Position numbers and translations under genes: made by a program. Positions 53,062 through 60,065 of a stretch of 64,000 bases of DNA are shown here, piece by piece (positions within the stretch are counted from its first letter, which is position 1; every line of letters starts with the position of its first letter). The DNA is from Lewinella sp. 4G2 (GTDB taxonomy: Bacteria; Bacteroidota; Bacteroidia; Chitinophagales; Saprospiraceae), in contig NZ_LVWJ02000014.1 in the NCBI RefSeq assembly GCF_001625015.1, positions 124,001 to 188,000 on the forward strand, in the 5' to 3' direction. The notes below the pieces were generated by a model, which saw only the letters and a program-made list of their open reading frames with translations, made no database searches and had not been told where the DNA came from.

Positions 53062-53628
53062 TTAGCTTTTGGCGCGTTCGACGTAAGAGTTGCTACGGGT
53101 ATCAATCTTGATCCGGTCACCGATATTGATGAAAAGTGGTACGCGTACTTCGGCCCCCGTCTCTACCGTAGCTGGCTTAAGGGTATTTGTTGCCGTATCT
53201 CCCTTTACGCCGGGCTCGGTGTAGGTGATCTCCATTTCGATGTACTGGGGGAGATCTACGGTAAGGGGCGTATCGTCTTCGGTGTTGTACAGGACTTCGA
53301 CGGTATCGCCTTCCCGCAGCATGCCGGGGTTTTCGATCATGGCGTCGGCGATCATGGCTTGTTCGTAGGTCTCGTTGTTCATGAAGTGGTACCCCATGTC
53401 GTCCTTGTAGAGGAACTGCATTTTGTGGCGCTCGACGCGTACCTCCTGAACCTTGTGGCCGGAGGGGAAGGTCTCACTCAGTACACGACCGGTGGAGAGG
53501 CTCTTGAACTTCGTCCGTACGAAAGCGGGGCCTTTGCCGGGCTTGACGTGCTGGAATTCCGTGATGGAAACGATGTCATTATTGTGCTTGAACGTAAAGC
53601 CGTTCTTGATATCCGAGGTGGTAGCCAT
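53062..53628 (-). CDS. efp: Elongation factor P
   Basis: 188 residues from the ATG at 53628 (ATTSDIKNGFTFKHNNDIVSITEFQHVKPGKGPAFVRTK), the usual EF-P length. Lys32 in KPGKGPAF is the site at the tip of domain I that contacts the ribosomal P-site. Three beta-barrel domains end with GDRIKIDTRSNSYVERAK. EF-P relieves ribosome stalling at polyproline. First of the efp-accB-accC unit, a frequent order in Bacteroidota. Confidence 0.97.
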   Translation of the reverse strand: MATTSDIKNGFTFKHNNDIVSITEFQHVKPGKGPAFVRTKFKSLSTGRVLSETFPSGHKVQEVRVERHKMQFLYKDDMGYHFMNNETYEQAMIADAMIENPGMLREGDTVEVLYNTEDDTPLTVDLPQYIEMEITYTEPGVKGDTATNTLKPATVETGAEVRVPLFINIGDRIKIDTRSNSYVERAKS

Positions 53629-53784
53629 TTGGTTAGTTTTGGTTAGAAAGTCCCGTTTGCTATCGGCCACTGCTGTAAGCCGTAAAGAAAGGCTGATGTT
53701 TAACGGGGGGCCAAGATAACACCAATCCGGGCCAATTCACCAACTCCCACAACAACAGTAAGCACACGCAGGAAGGGTCTATGT

Positions 53785-54501
53785 TTATTTTACCGCTGGC
53801 GTTGCTGGCGCTTGCTCTGGGTTGATCTCTTTGTTGGCCGCAAAGCTGTAATGGCGGCGGCCGGCGATGATGACGTGGTCCAGCACCACCAGGTCCAAAT
53901 GCCGGGCGGCGGCGGCCAGTTTATGCGTCAGGGCCCGGTCGGCCTGGCTGGGGAAGGCCTGGCCACTGGGGTGGTTATGGGCCAGAATGAGCGACGTGAC
54001 GCTGGGGTGTTGCAGCGTCAACCGGAAGATGCGTTTAGCATCAGCTACCGTGCCGGTTACGCCGCCTTCACTTACGCGGTGGTGGCCCAGCAACCGGTTG
54101 GCACGGTTAAGGCAGAGGATGTGGAATTCTTCGTGGTCCAGGTCGCCGAGGTGGGTCCGGAGGTAGCGGGCGCAGTCCGCCCCGTTATCAAAATTGGGTT
54201 TGACCAAAGCGAGGGCGGCTTCCCGGCGGCGCCCCAACTCGAGGCTGGCCATGAGGCGGAGGGCCTTCACCTCCCCTACCCCGGCGTAGGCGCAGAAGGT
54301 GGCGACGTCGCCCCGCGCCAGCTCGTGCAGGTTATGGTTAGCACCACGGAGGATTTGTCGGCTGAGGGCGAGGGCGGAGACGCCCCGCTTACCGTTGCCA
54401 AGGATTACGGCGAGCAATTCGGCGTCGGAGAGGGAACGGGCACCGTGGCGGCGCATCCGTTCGCGGGGGCGTTCGTCGAGGCCCATATCCTGCATCCGCA
54501 T
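53785..54501 (-). CDS. radC: RadC family JAB-domain protein
   Basis: Start set at the ATG 54501 (54495 is as good). The frame is open a further 46 codons to 54639 without family similarity. N-terminal helix-hairpin-helix part (DERPRERMRRHGARSLSDAELLAVILGNG...CAYAGVGEVKALRLMASLELGRR) and C-terminal JAMM domain with Glu (HEEFHIL), HNHPSG and the Asp of the zinc motif (FPSQAD). About 238 residues. Role unclear despite the DNA-repair name; JAMM chemistry would fit a metallo-deamidase or protease. Cytoplasmic. Confidence 0.92.
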   Translation of the reverse strand: MRMQDMGLDERPRERMRRHGARSLSDAELLAVILGNGKRGVSALALSRQILRGANHNLHELARGDVATFCAYAGVGEVKALRLMASLELGRRREAALALVKPNFDNGADCARYLRTHLGDLDHEEFHILCLNRANRLLGHHRVSEGGVTGTVADAKRIFRLTLQHPSVTSLILAHNHPSGQAFPSQADRALTHKLAAAARHLDLVVLDHVIIAGRRHYSFAANKEINPEQAPATPAVK

Positions 54502-54853
54502 CTCCAGATCGGGCGTGATGTACTTATTCAATGGTGTCGGTTTAGTAGCCGACTCTACCCTTTTGCCACCGGACAATTCTTCCGGGGCTAGGCCAGCGTT
54601 TCCGCTAGGCCATTTGACTACAATTTTTCCTTGCCTCAAAGTTAGAGCAAACAGATTGTTGAACCTAAGAATTGGACAGAGTTATTTTGTTTGCTTTTTC
54701 CCTTTTAGGGTAGTATTCAGTCTATAGTCTGTAGTCTGCAGTCTGCAGGGATAAGGCTCTCTAGGTGGCCACCTATCCGAGCGCAGCGACAATAGGTGGT
54801 TCCTGGAGCGGCCGGGTTTTTGAGTCTACAGTCTGTAGTCTATAGTCTTTAGC
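54502..54853. other. Gap between radC and the PorE-like gene holding composite repeats
   Basis: No gene of its own seen. It contains the heptamer arrays and hairpin element annotated separately and an AT-rich stretch (about 54640-54715) that could carry the radC promoter. Confidence 0.5.
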
Positions 54854-54856
54854 CTA
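54718..54856 (-). repeat. Composite heptamer array (TAGTCTR family) after the PorE-like gene
   Basis: On the minus strand the TAG stop (54856-54854) begins the phase: GCTAAAG, ACTATAG, ACTACAG, ACTGTAG, ACTC. A ~73-nt insert with a hairpin (CCACCTAT/ATAGGTGG) follows, then a second set (CTGCAGACTGCAGACTACAG and on to 54718). Both sets have the same orientation, unlike the inverted arrays. Confidence 0.75.
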
Positions 54857-56824
54857 CCAATCAATCACCTTAGCTTCGATACGGGTATTGGTGCGGAACT
54901 CTTCCTCGGTGCATTCTCCACAAAAGACCAGGGGTTGGGTATTGCCGTAGGCGACGGTACGGACGCGGGCCGGATCGATGCCCTCCCGCTCCAGGTACGC
55001 GCGGAGGCGAATGGCCCGCTCTTCGGTAAGGCGCTGTAGTTGGGCCTGGAGTTCAGGGCCATCCGCATGGACGATCAGGATGACTTTGAGGGTCGGGTAC
55101 TCGCGCAGGAAGTTGCGGAGAACGAGGAGATCGGGTGACCGATTCGGTAAAGGGTTAGCGGAGAGATAAGGGTACTCAATCTCGGGCAGCGGTAGAATAG
55201 CGTCGGCGAACTTTTCCGTAAAGCCAGTCTTGGGGAGCTTTTGCGCGAGGGTCAGCTCGTGGCGCGGAAGTGGCGCAGTTCCCGTAGGTAGGGTGCTAAG
55301 CGTACGGTCGGTATCAGTAAGCGCGCCGGCCGCCACCCTGGCCACGAACTCCTCACCGGGAGGAAGGCAAACTTCGTAGTAACCGCCTGGACCGGTCTTG
55401 GCCTCGGCGATTCGAGACCCCGCTCCAGGCCCCGCATAATAGGTTATGGAAGTGCCGGACACCCCCTGGCCCAACTGATCGACCAAGCGGCCCGCAACGT
55501 TGATGCAGTTTTGGGGTTTTAGCCCCTGATCCCGCGTGGTGAGCGGTGTTGCCGCGCCATTGCTGTACGCGAAGCGGCTGGCCCCGTAGCCAGGTTTAGC
55601 CAGGGTCACAAAGTATTTTCTATCCGGGTGGAAGGCGTAGTTGAAATTTCCATTGCGGTCCGTTTCGCCCGCGGGGGCTTCCGCGAAGAGACCGATCGGC
55701 CGACCGCGCTGGACGATCGTTTTGCTATCGCGCGTCTCCTCCAAGGCGAAGGATCCATTTCCGGCGGGAAGGCGCCCGGCGGGGGTCAGTTCTTCCACCC
55801 AGACGCTGGCGCCCGCGATGCGCTTGCTGGATTGTTCGTCGTAGACGCTGAAGGTCGTCGAAACCGCACCGGCCCCTTCTAAACTGATGAGACCTTGCCG
55901 CAGGGTAAGCCGGTAAATATCATCCTCGCCCGATCCGCCGGGGCGATTACTGCTGAGGTAGCCGGTGGTACCAGACACGCCGAGGCTTAAACTGATGTCG
56001 TCATCGGGAGAATTAATGGGTTCCGGCAAGTTCACGAGCCGCCCCCAAACCCGATTGCTGAGGTCAATCATGAACAGATCCTGCCCCCCCATTCCGGGGT
56101 GCCCGTTAGAAGAAAAGAACAGCCGACCACTTGGGTGGATAAAGGGAAAGGCTTCGTTGCCCCCCGTATTGATTTCCGGCCCCAGGTTGATGGCTTTACC
56201 CCAGGCGCCGTCGCGGTAATCCGCAAAGTACAGATCGTAGCCACCGAAGCCGCCGGGGCGATTGCTGGCGAAGAAGATCCGCCGCCCGTCAGCGGTCACA
56301 CTGGGGTGCTGGTTCGTGAAGTTGGGGTCATTGTGCGGCAGGGGGCGAATGGCCGTCCAATCGTACCCATCGTGGTAGGCGGAGAAGAGGCCAAGGTTGG
56401 CTTCCCCTTCTTCACTCTCTACGGTGCCACCGGCCCGTTGCAGGGTGCGGGTGAAGTAGATCACCTGCTCATCCTGGGTGAAACTGACGGGCCCCTCATT
56501 AAAGTTGTCAGACAAAGCCGTAGAGAAACGGCGGCCGCGGCCGGGAAGGTTCCGACTGTCCAGGCGCGCTACGTGCAGTCGGAAATAGGTCTCTTTGGTG
56601 CGTGCATCCAGGCTTCCGCGGCGCGGCCGGGTTAAGTAGACCAGAGATTGCTGGTAGCGTACGGGGCCAAAATCCACGTCGGGGGAGTTGATCGCCCGGC
56701 AGTTTTCGAGGGAAATTTCACTGGTGCCGACTACGCCAAGTGGCGTTCCCTGCGCGGCCATGAAACCGTTTAGGGTAGCGATGAGGACAAAGGCAGGGAG
56801 TACAGATTGAAGCAAGTGGCGCAC
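54854..56824 (-). CDS. PorE-like PD40 / carboxypeptidase-regulatory / OmpA-family protein
   Basis: 656 residues, GTG start at 56824 giving a signal peptide (RHLLQSVLPAFVLIATLNGFMAAQ). PD40 propeller strands ~95-300 (RIFFASNRPGGFGGYDLYFADYRDGAWGKAINLGPEINT; FFSSNGHPGMGGQDLFM; GYLSSNRPGGSGEDDIY). A carboxypeptidase-regulatory-like fold near 455-510 (NCINVAGRLVDQLGQGVSGTSITYYAG). OmpA C-terminal domain ~545-656 (LTEERAIRLRAYLEREGIDPARVRTVAYGNTQP, NTRIEAKV) with the peptidoglycan-contact Asp and Arg. This is the PorE order minus its TPR; PorE links the type IX secretion rings to peptidoglycan. Probable envelope scaffold. Confidence 0.82.
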   Translation of the reverse strand: MRHLLQSVLPAFVLIATLNGFMAAQGTPLGVVGTSEISLENCRAINSPDVDFGPVRYQQSLVYLTRPRRGSLDARTKETYFRLHVARLDSRNLPGRGRRFSTALSDNFNEGPVSFTQDEQVIYFTRTLQRAGGTVESEEGEANLGLFSAYHDGYDWTAIRPLPHNDPNFTNQHPSVTADGRRIFFASNRPGGFGGYDLYFADYRDGAWGKAINLGPEINTGGNEAFPFIHPSGRLFFSSNGHPGMGGQDLFMIDLSNRVWGRLVNLPEPINSPDDDISLSLGVSGTTGYLSSNRPGGSGEDDIYRLTLRQGLISLEGAGAVSTTFSVYDEQSSKRIAGASVWVEELTPAGRLPAGNGSFALEETRDSKTIVQRGRPIGLFAEAPAGETDRNGNFNYAFHPDRKYFVTLAKPGYGASRFAYSNGAATPLTTRDQGLKPQNCINVAGRLVDQLGQGVSGTSITYYAGPGAGSRIAEAKTGPGGYYEVCLPPGEEFVARVAAGALTDTDRTLSTLPTGTAPLPRHELTLAQKLPKTGFTEKFADAILPLPEIEYPYLSANPLPNRSPDLLVLRNFLREYPTLKVILIVHADGPELQAQLQRLTEERAIRLRAYLEREGIDPARVRTVAYGNTQPLVFCGECTEEEFRTNTRIEAKVIDW

Positions 56825-56829
56825 TCTGG

Positions 56830-56837
56830 CAAAGATA
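56830..56837 (-). promoter_or_regulatory. -7 element TATCTTTG at the end of a heptamer array
   Basis: Exact TAnnTTTG match 6 nt upstream of the GTG start of the PorE-like gene, formed partly from the last heptamer (ACTATC) of the upstream array. Would give a nearly leaderless mRNA. No -33 box. Confidence 0.4.
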
Positions 56838-56912
56838 GTCTGTAGTCTATAGTCTGTAGTCCGAGAGTCGCGGGCTACAGACTGCAGACTATAGACTACA
56901 GACTATAAACTA
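56833..56912 (-). repeat. Stop-anchored heptamer array (TAGTCTR family), inverted
   Basis: On the minus strand the SRPBCC gene's TAG stop (56912-56910) starts the phase: TTTATAG, TCTGTAG, TCTATAG, TCTGCAG, TCTGTAG, two off-consensus units forming the loop, then ACTACAG, ACTATAG, ACTACAG, ACTATC. Phase is kept over the centre. It fills the spacer to the next gene. Confidence 0.88.
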
Positions 56913-57377
56913 CTTCGGAAATAACCGCTTAATCGCCTCCTCCCGAGCTTCAAAAATCCCCTGCACCTGGCGGTGGACGAACAGTTTGTCCGCGATCGTC
57001 CCCAGAATACCGAGGGGGGCTTGATAGTGGAGGATGTCCGTCATTTCAGTGCCTTCGCCTTTGGGCAACTCCCGAAAGTGGTGTTGGTGGTGCCAGAGAG
57101 CAAATGGGCCAACCCGCTGGTCATCAATGAAGTGTTCGTGGTGCTTGATCTGGGTAATTTCCGTTACCCAATCCGTACTGAAACCAGGGAAGGGGCTGAC
57201 ACGGTATTGGATCACCATGCCTTCGTACATTTCCACACCTTTGACCGGGCTTTTGATGTCAAAACTCACGTCATCGGGCGTCAGCTTTTCCAGGTTTTCG
57301 GGCCGGCTGAAGAAGTTCCAGGTTTCTTCCAGGGAGCGGGGGACGGTTGATTTGAATTCCAGGCGGCGGGGCGTCAT
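56910..57377 (-). CDS. SRPBCC (START-like) family protein
   Basis: 155 residues from the ATG at 57377 (an earlier frame start to 57404 is not favoured). Residue pattern of a Bet v1/START-like fold: RLEFKSTVPRSLEETWNFFSRPENLEKLTPDDVSFDI, GMVIQYRVSPFPGFSTDWVTEITQI, FIDDQRVGPFALWHHQHHF, TEMTDILHYQAPLGILGTIADKLFVHRQVQGIF. These make a hydrophobic pocket for a small ligand. Cytoplasmic; ligand unknown. Related proteins in bacteria are called ligand-binding SRPBCC or cell-division inhibitor-like. Precedes the PorE-like gene on the same strand, separated only by the heptamer hairpin. Confidence 0.88.
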   Translation of the reverse strand: MTPRRLEFKSTVPRSLEETWNFFSRPENLEKLTPDDVSFDIKSPVKGVEMYEGMVIQYRVSPFPGFSTDWVTEITQIKHHEHFIDDQRVGPFALWHHQHHFRELPKGEGTEMTDILHYQAPLGILGTIADKLFVHRQVQGIFEAREEAIKRLFPK

Positions 57378-57719
57378 CAGTTCGGTTTTGCAGTAGAAGC
57401 GCAAATGCCACTAAAGGTTTGTAGTTGATGATAAACGGTGATTTTCTCCTTACGAATGGATGCTTGCCAAGAAAATTCGCCTCTTTCGAATTAATTACGG
57501 GCTAAGCAGTTCGCCAAAATTTCTTCGGCGAAGGCGGACTAGTAGCCAAGCAACTTCTCATTAATTCTGGCACTGGCCAATTTTTGCACCGGATATTCCT
57601 CTTATCATACTCTCCGCTTCTTTTTCATACGCCGACCAATCTTTTGGCAGGACGAAAATTGTTTGGTTGATTGTACGCCTATATTATCTTCGCCTTCCGA
57701 AATATTAACCCTCCTGCCT
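57378..57719. other. 342-bp AT-rich gap before the dksA-like gene
   Basis: No ORF. Divergent between the SRPBCC gene and the dksA-like gene; the only clear element is the promoter listed separately. Confidence 0.5.
57662..57692 (+). promoter_or_regulatory. Bacteroidota promoter TTTG-N19-TATCTTCG for dksA-like gene
   Basis: TTTG at 57662-57665 and TATCTTCG at 57685-57692, separated by exactly 19 nt, against the consensus TTTG-N19-TAnnTTTG with one mismatch. The best two-part promoter in the window. Start of transcription would fall near 57699, about 20 nt before the ATG. Confidence 0.55.
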
Positions 57720-58088
57720 ATGAATGCCGCTGAACAGTCTCGCTACAGCGACGCCGACTTAGCTGAGTTCAAGCTCATCATCGATGAGAAACTCACTGAG
57801 GCCCGCAAGCAACTGGCCTTTTACCTCAATCAACTGTCGGAACAAACCAACAGCGAGGATGGCAAGAAGCGTGGCATTGACAACGGCAACCACGCTTCAA
57901 TGGCGGACGACCTACAAAACCAGGCCAACCGCCAGCGCAAGCTCGTCCAACACCTGGAGTACGCCGGCATGCGCATTGAAAACAAGGTCTACGGCATTTG
58001 CCGCGTCACCGGAAAATTGATTAGCAAGGAGCGGCTGCGGCTCGTCCCCCACACTACTTTAAGCATTGCCGCCAAACAGGCGCGTTAA
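57720..58088 (+). CDS. DksA/TraR family transcriptional regulator with incomplete zinc finger
   Basis: 122 residues from the ATG at 57720 (a TTG at 57663 overlaps the promoter). Coiled-coil N-terminal half (LAEFKLIIDEKLTEARKQLAFYLNQLSEQ...ASMADDLQNQANRQRKLVQHLEYAGMRIENK), then YGICRVTGKLISKERLRLVPHTTLSIAAK, the DksA zinc-finger region, in which only one of the four cysteines is left. Many Bacteroidota homologues look the same. It likely binds RNA polymerase in the secondary channel. Just upstream of lspA, an arrangement often seen in the phylum; 92-nt gap. Confidence 0.88.
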   Translation: MNAAEQSRYSDADLAEFKLIIDEKLTEARKQLAFYLNQLSEQTNSEDGKKRGIDNGNHASMADDLQNQANRQRKLVQHLEYAGMRIENKVYGICRVTGKLISKERLRLVPHTTLSIAAKQAR

Positions 58089-58180
58089 CAAGATCTACGT
58101 CGATTATGTAATTTGCGGCCCTTCCACTTCTGTGGTGGGGCCGTTGTCTTTTTACGCCTCCTACTCGCCAGCACCAACCT

Positions 58181-58903
58181 ATGCGCCGCCGCCGCCTCGT
58201 CTACCTAACCCTCTTCCTGGTGCTGCTGGCCGATCAGGCGCTGAAGATCTGGGTCAAAACCCACATGGCCTACGGTGAAGAGATCCAGTTACTGGGTATG
58301 GACCGCGCCCTCATCCACTTCGTGGAAAATAATGGGATGGCCTTCGGCCTCTCGCTGGGGGGTAGTTACGGTAAGTTGCTCCTTACCCTATTCCGCGTTA
58401 CGGCCGTTACCTTTCTGTTCTTTTACCTCGGCCGGCTGTTGAAAACGCTGGCACCGCGGCGCCTACTGGTTGGTTTTGCCCTCATCCAGGCGGGCGCACT
58501 GGGGAACATCATCGACAGCGTCTTTTACGGGGTCATTTTTTCGGAAAGTTCCTTTCACGGCGGTGTGGCTACGCTGTTTCCCGAAGGCGGCGGATACGCC
58601 CCGCTGCTGTACGGCCGGGTGGTAGACATGCTGTATTTCCCCCTGCTTTACGGTAACTACCCGGCTTGGTTCCCATTCGTGGGTGGGCAGGCCTTTCTCT
58701 TTTTCCGCCCCGTCTTCAACATCGCTGACGTAGCCATTGCCGTTGGGGTTTTTCTGCTACTCAGCTACTACTTTTCCAGTTCGCGGATCGAGGCGGCCAA
58801 TAAAGTGGCCAACCAGGAAGCGCAATCCGTTTCCGCCAGTTCCGCTGGCCACTCCTCAACAGGGCATACGGGCGCTGCCGCAGGTGCCAGGGAAGAGGAA
58901 TAG
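58181..58903 (+). CDS. lspA: Lipoprotein signal peptidase (signal peptidase II)
   Basis: 240 residues, four membrane helices. Landmarks: DQALKIWVKTHM, HFVENNGMAFGL, GALGNIIDSVFYGVIF, and the catalytic aspartates Asp149 (GRVVDMLYFP) and Asp183 (FNIADVAIAVG). The insert between the third and fourth helices is of the Bacteroidota type. It cleaves prolipoproteins after lipid attachment at the inner membrane. The last ~35 residues form a hydrophilic tail of Ser/Ala/Gly, part of which (TGAAAGAREEE) is encoded by palindrome copy 8, so the tail may be a repeat-derived extension. Convergent with an ArsR gene 23 nt away. Confidence 0.96.
   Translation: MRRRRLVYLTLFLVLLADQALKIWVKTHMAYGEEIQLLGMDRALIHFVENNGMAFGLSLGGSYGKLLLTLFRVTAVTFLFFYLGRLLKTLAPRRLLVGFALIQAGALGNIIDSVFYGVIFSESSFHGGVATLFPEGGGYAPLLYGRVVDMLYFPLLYGNYPAWFPFVGGQAFLFFRPVFNIADVAIAVGVFLLLSYYFSSSRIEAANKVANQEAQSVSASSAGHSSTGHTGAAAGAREEE
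58871..58887 (+). repeat. Dispersed imperfect palindrome, copy 8 (inside a CDS)
   Basis: GGCGCTGCCGCAGGTGC forming codons 231-236 of lspA (GAAAGA), at the very 3' end of the gene, followed by CAGGGAAGAGGAAT. Confidence 0.85.
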
Positions 58904-58926
58904 GACCAAGCTATCATCCGGATGAT

Positions 58927-59238
58927 CTACCGAAAGCCCTTAAGGGCCTTCGCAATGGTGGACAACCGGTCCGGGTGGTTGTAGTAATAGATGAAGCCAT
59001 CCTTCCGCTCGCGAGTGACGACTTTAGCCTCCCGGAGATAACGGAGATGGAGGGATACCGTGCTCTGATCCAGCCGTAGCGCACCGGCCAGGTAGCTAAC
59101 ACTCGCGCCATGCTCCCGATCCAGGATATCCAGGATGGCTAGCCGGACGGGGTGGGTGATGGCGCGCAGCAGGTCCGTTACGAGGTCCAGCTGTTCCTGA
59201 TTGATGTGGGTGACTTTGTTTTCTGACAGGTAGATCAT
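58927..59238 (-). CDS. ArsR-family winged-helix regulator (a)
   Basis: 103 residues from the ATG at 59238 (a GTG at 59268 is also in frame). Winged-helix DNA-binding domain: LRAITHPVRLAILDIL, the recognition helix region LDQSTVSLHLRYLREAKVVTRERKDGFIYYYN with a typical wing. The metal-binding cysteines of ArsR/SmtB are absent (no ELCVCD motif), so it senses something else or only another protein. About 200 nt downstream of the second ArsR gene, same strand, after a heptamer array. Confidence 0.85.
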   Translation of the reverse strand: MIYLSENKVTHINQEQLDLVTDLLRAITHPVRLAILDILDREHGASVSYLAGALRLDQSTVSLHLRYLREAKVVTRERKDGFIYYYNHPDRLSTIAKALKGFR

Positions 59239-59357
59239 GGCTAAAGCGTTACTCCCGCAAAGTTCCACTTAGCTCCCGACGGAAAATCAGCGTATTTCGC
59301 AACGGCGGTCCGTTACGGCACGAAATTGGCCTTACATAGCAGCAAAGTGCTATATAT

Positions 59358-59439
59358 CACTTGCAACTCGATACTTGCAACTCGATACTCCCAACTCGCT
59401 ACTTGCAACTCGCCACTTGCAACTCGCTACTCCCAACTA
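59358..59439 (-). repeat. Stop-anchored heptamer array (GAGTWGC family), single orientation
   Basis: On the minus strand the ArsR (b) stop TAG (59439-59437) begins: TAGTTGG, GAGTAGC, GAGTTGC, AAGTGGC, GAGTTGC, AAGTAGC, GAGTTGG, GAGTATC, GAGTTGC, AAGTATC, GAGTTGC, AAGTGAT. Twelve units in phase and no inverted arm, so it cannot form the long hairpin of the other arrays. Confidence 0.88.
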
Positions 59440-59775
59440 ATTACTCAGCGTCTCAATCACCCCGGCTAGGTAAGCCATGCGTTCCGTTTGGATGGAGTAA
59501 TAGATGAACTTCCCATCCCGTCGAGTCTTGACGACGCCCGCCTTACGCAGGATGCCCAAGTGCTGGGAGGCGATGGATTGCTCAACGCGCAGGGCAACGT
59601 AGATATCGGTCACCGTCATCTCGGGTGTGTTTTCGAGCAGTCCGATGATCTGTTTGCGCAGGTCGTGATTGATGGCCCGAAATACAAGGACGGCCGCACG
59701 CAACTCGTCGAAGTTGATGCGAACTTCTTCACCCTCATTGCGGAGGATGATCTCGTCTTTTTTGTTTTCGGACAT
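59437..59775 (-). CDS. ArsR-family winged-helix regulator (b)
   Basis: 112 residues from the ATG at 59775; ATG 59796 and TTG 59844 are also in frame. Domain: LVFRAINHDLRKQIIGLLENTPEMTVTDIYVALRVEQSIASQHLGILRKAGVVKTRRDGKFIYYSIQTERM, with helix-turn-helix at ~55-78. No ArsR metal-site cysteines. Its acidic N-terminus (ENKKDEIILRNEGEEVRINFDEL) is common in Bacteroidota members. Upstream lies an 8-bp inverted repeat that may be its own operator. Ends with TAG that begins the heptamer array. Confidence 0.85.
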   Translation of the reverse strand: MSENKKDEIILRNEGEEVRINFDELRAAVLVFRAINHDLRKQIIGLLENTPEMTVTDIYVALRVEQSIASQHLGILRKAGVVKTRRDGKFIYYSIQTERMAYLAGVIETLSN

Positions 59776-59832
59776 AGGTTTGGTGTGGCGGGTCATGTGT
59801 CGTTCTAAATATGGGCTTAGCTCAAAAAACGT

Positions 59833-59864
59833 TACGGTTAACAAAAGAAAATTGGGTAACCGTA
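59833..59864. promoter_or_regulatory. Inverted repeat, possible ArsR operator
   Basis: TACGGTTA (59833-59840) and TAACCGTA (59857-59864), perfect 8-bp arms with a 16-nt spacer, 58 nt upstream of the ArsR (b) start. Autoregulation by the adjacent winged-helix protein is a plausible use. Confidence 0.35.
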
Positions 59865-60065
59865 GCTTAAGGGGGACAGTGTAACTCTATAAAGTTAGTA
59901 CATTTTATCGGATTACCTGCGTCCGTTGTTTAAACAATAGTCAGCTTACAAGTATAAAAGCAAGCATTCCACTCACGTGATCCCTTCACAATTTGTGATC
60001 TTGCCGCTGCCGTTGGGAATCCAGCGCAGCAGCACCGACCTTTGTCGGCCCCTCTAGTTTCCGGT

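Noticed and set aside
53629-53670. 14-residue N-terminal extension of EF-P
   Set aside because: The usual EF-P start is the ATG at 53628; the longer frame has no family similarity.
58913-58926. 14-bp perfect palindrome ATCATCCGGATGAT between lspA and an ArsR gene
   Set aside because: Too short for a terminator, no T-run, and no repeat seen elsewhere; left as a possible protein-binding site without evidence.
59926-59937. 12-bp palindrome TTGTTTAAACAA upstream of the TPR gene
   Set aside because: Single copy in AT-rich DNA; consistent with chance.
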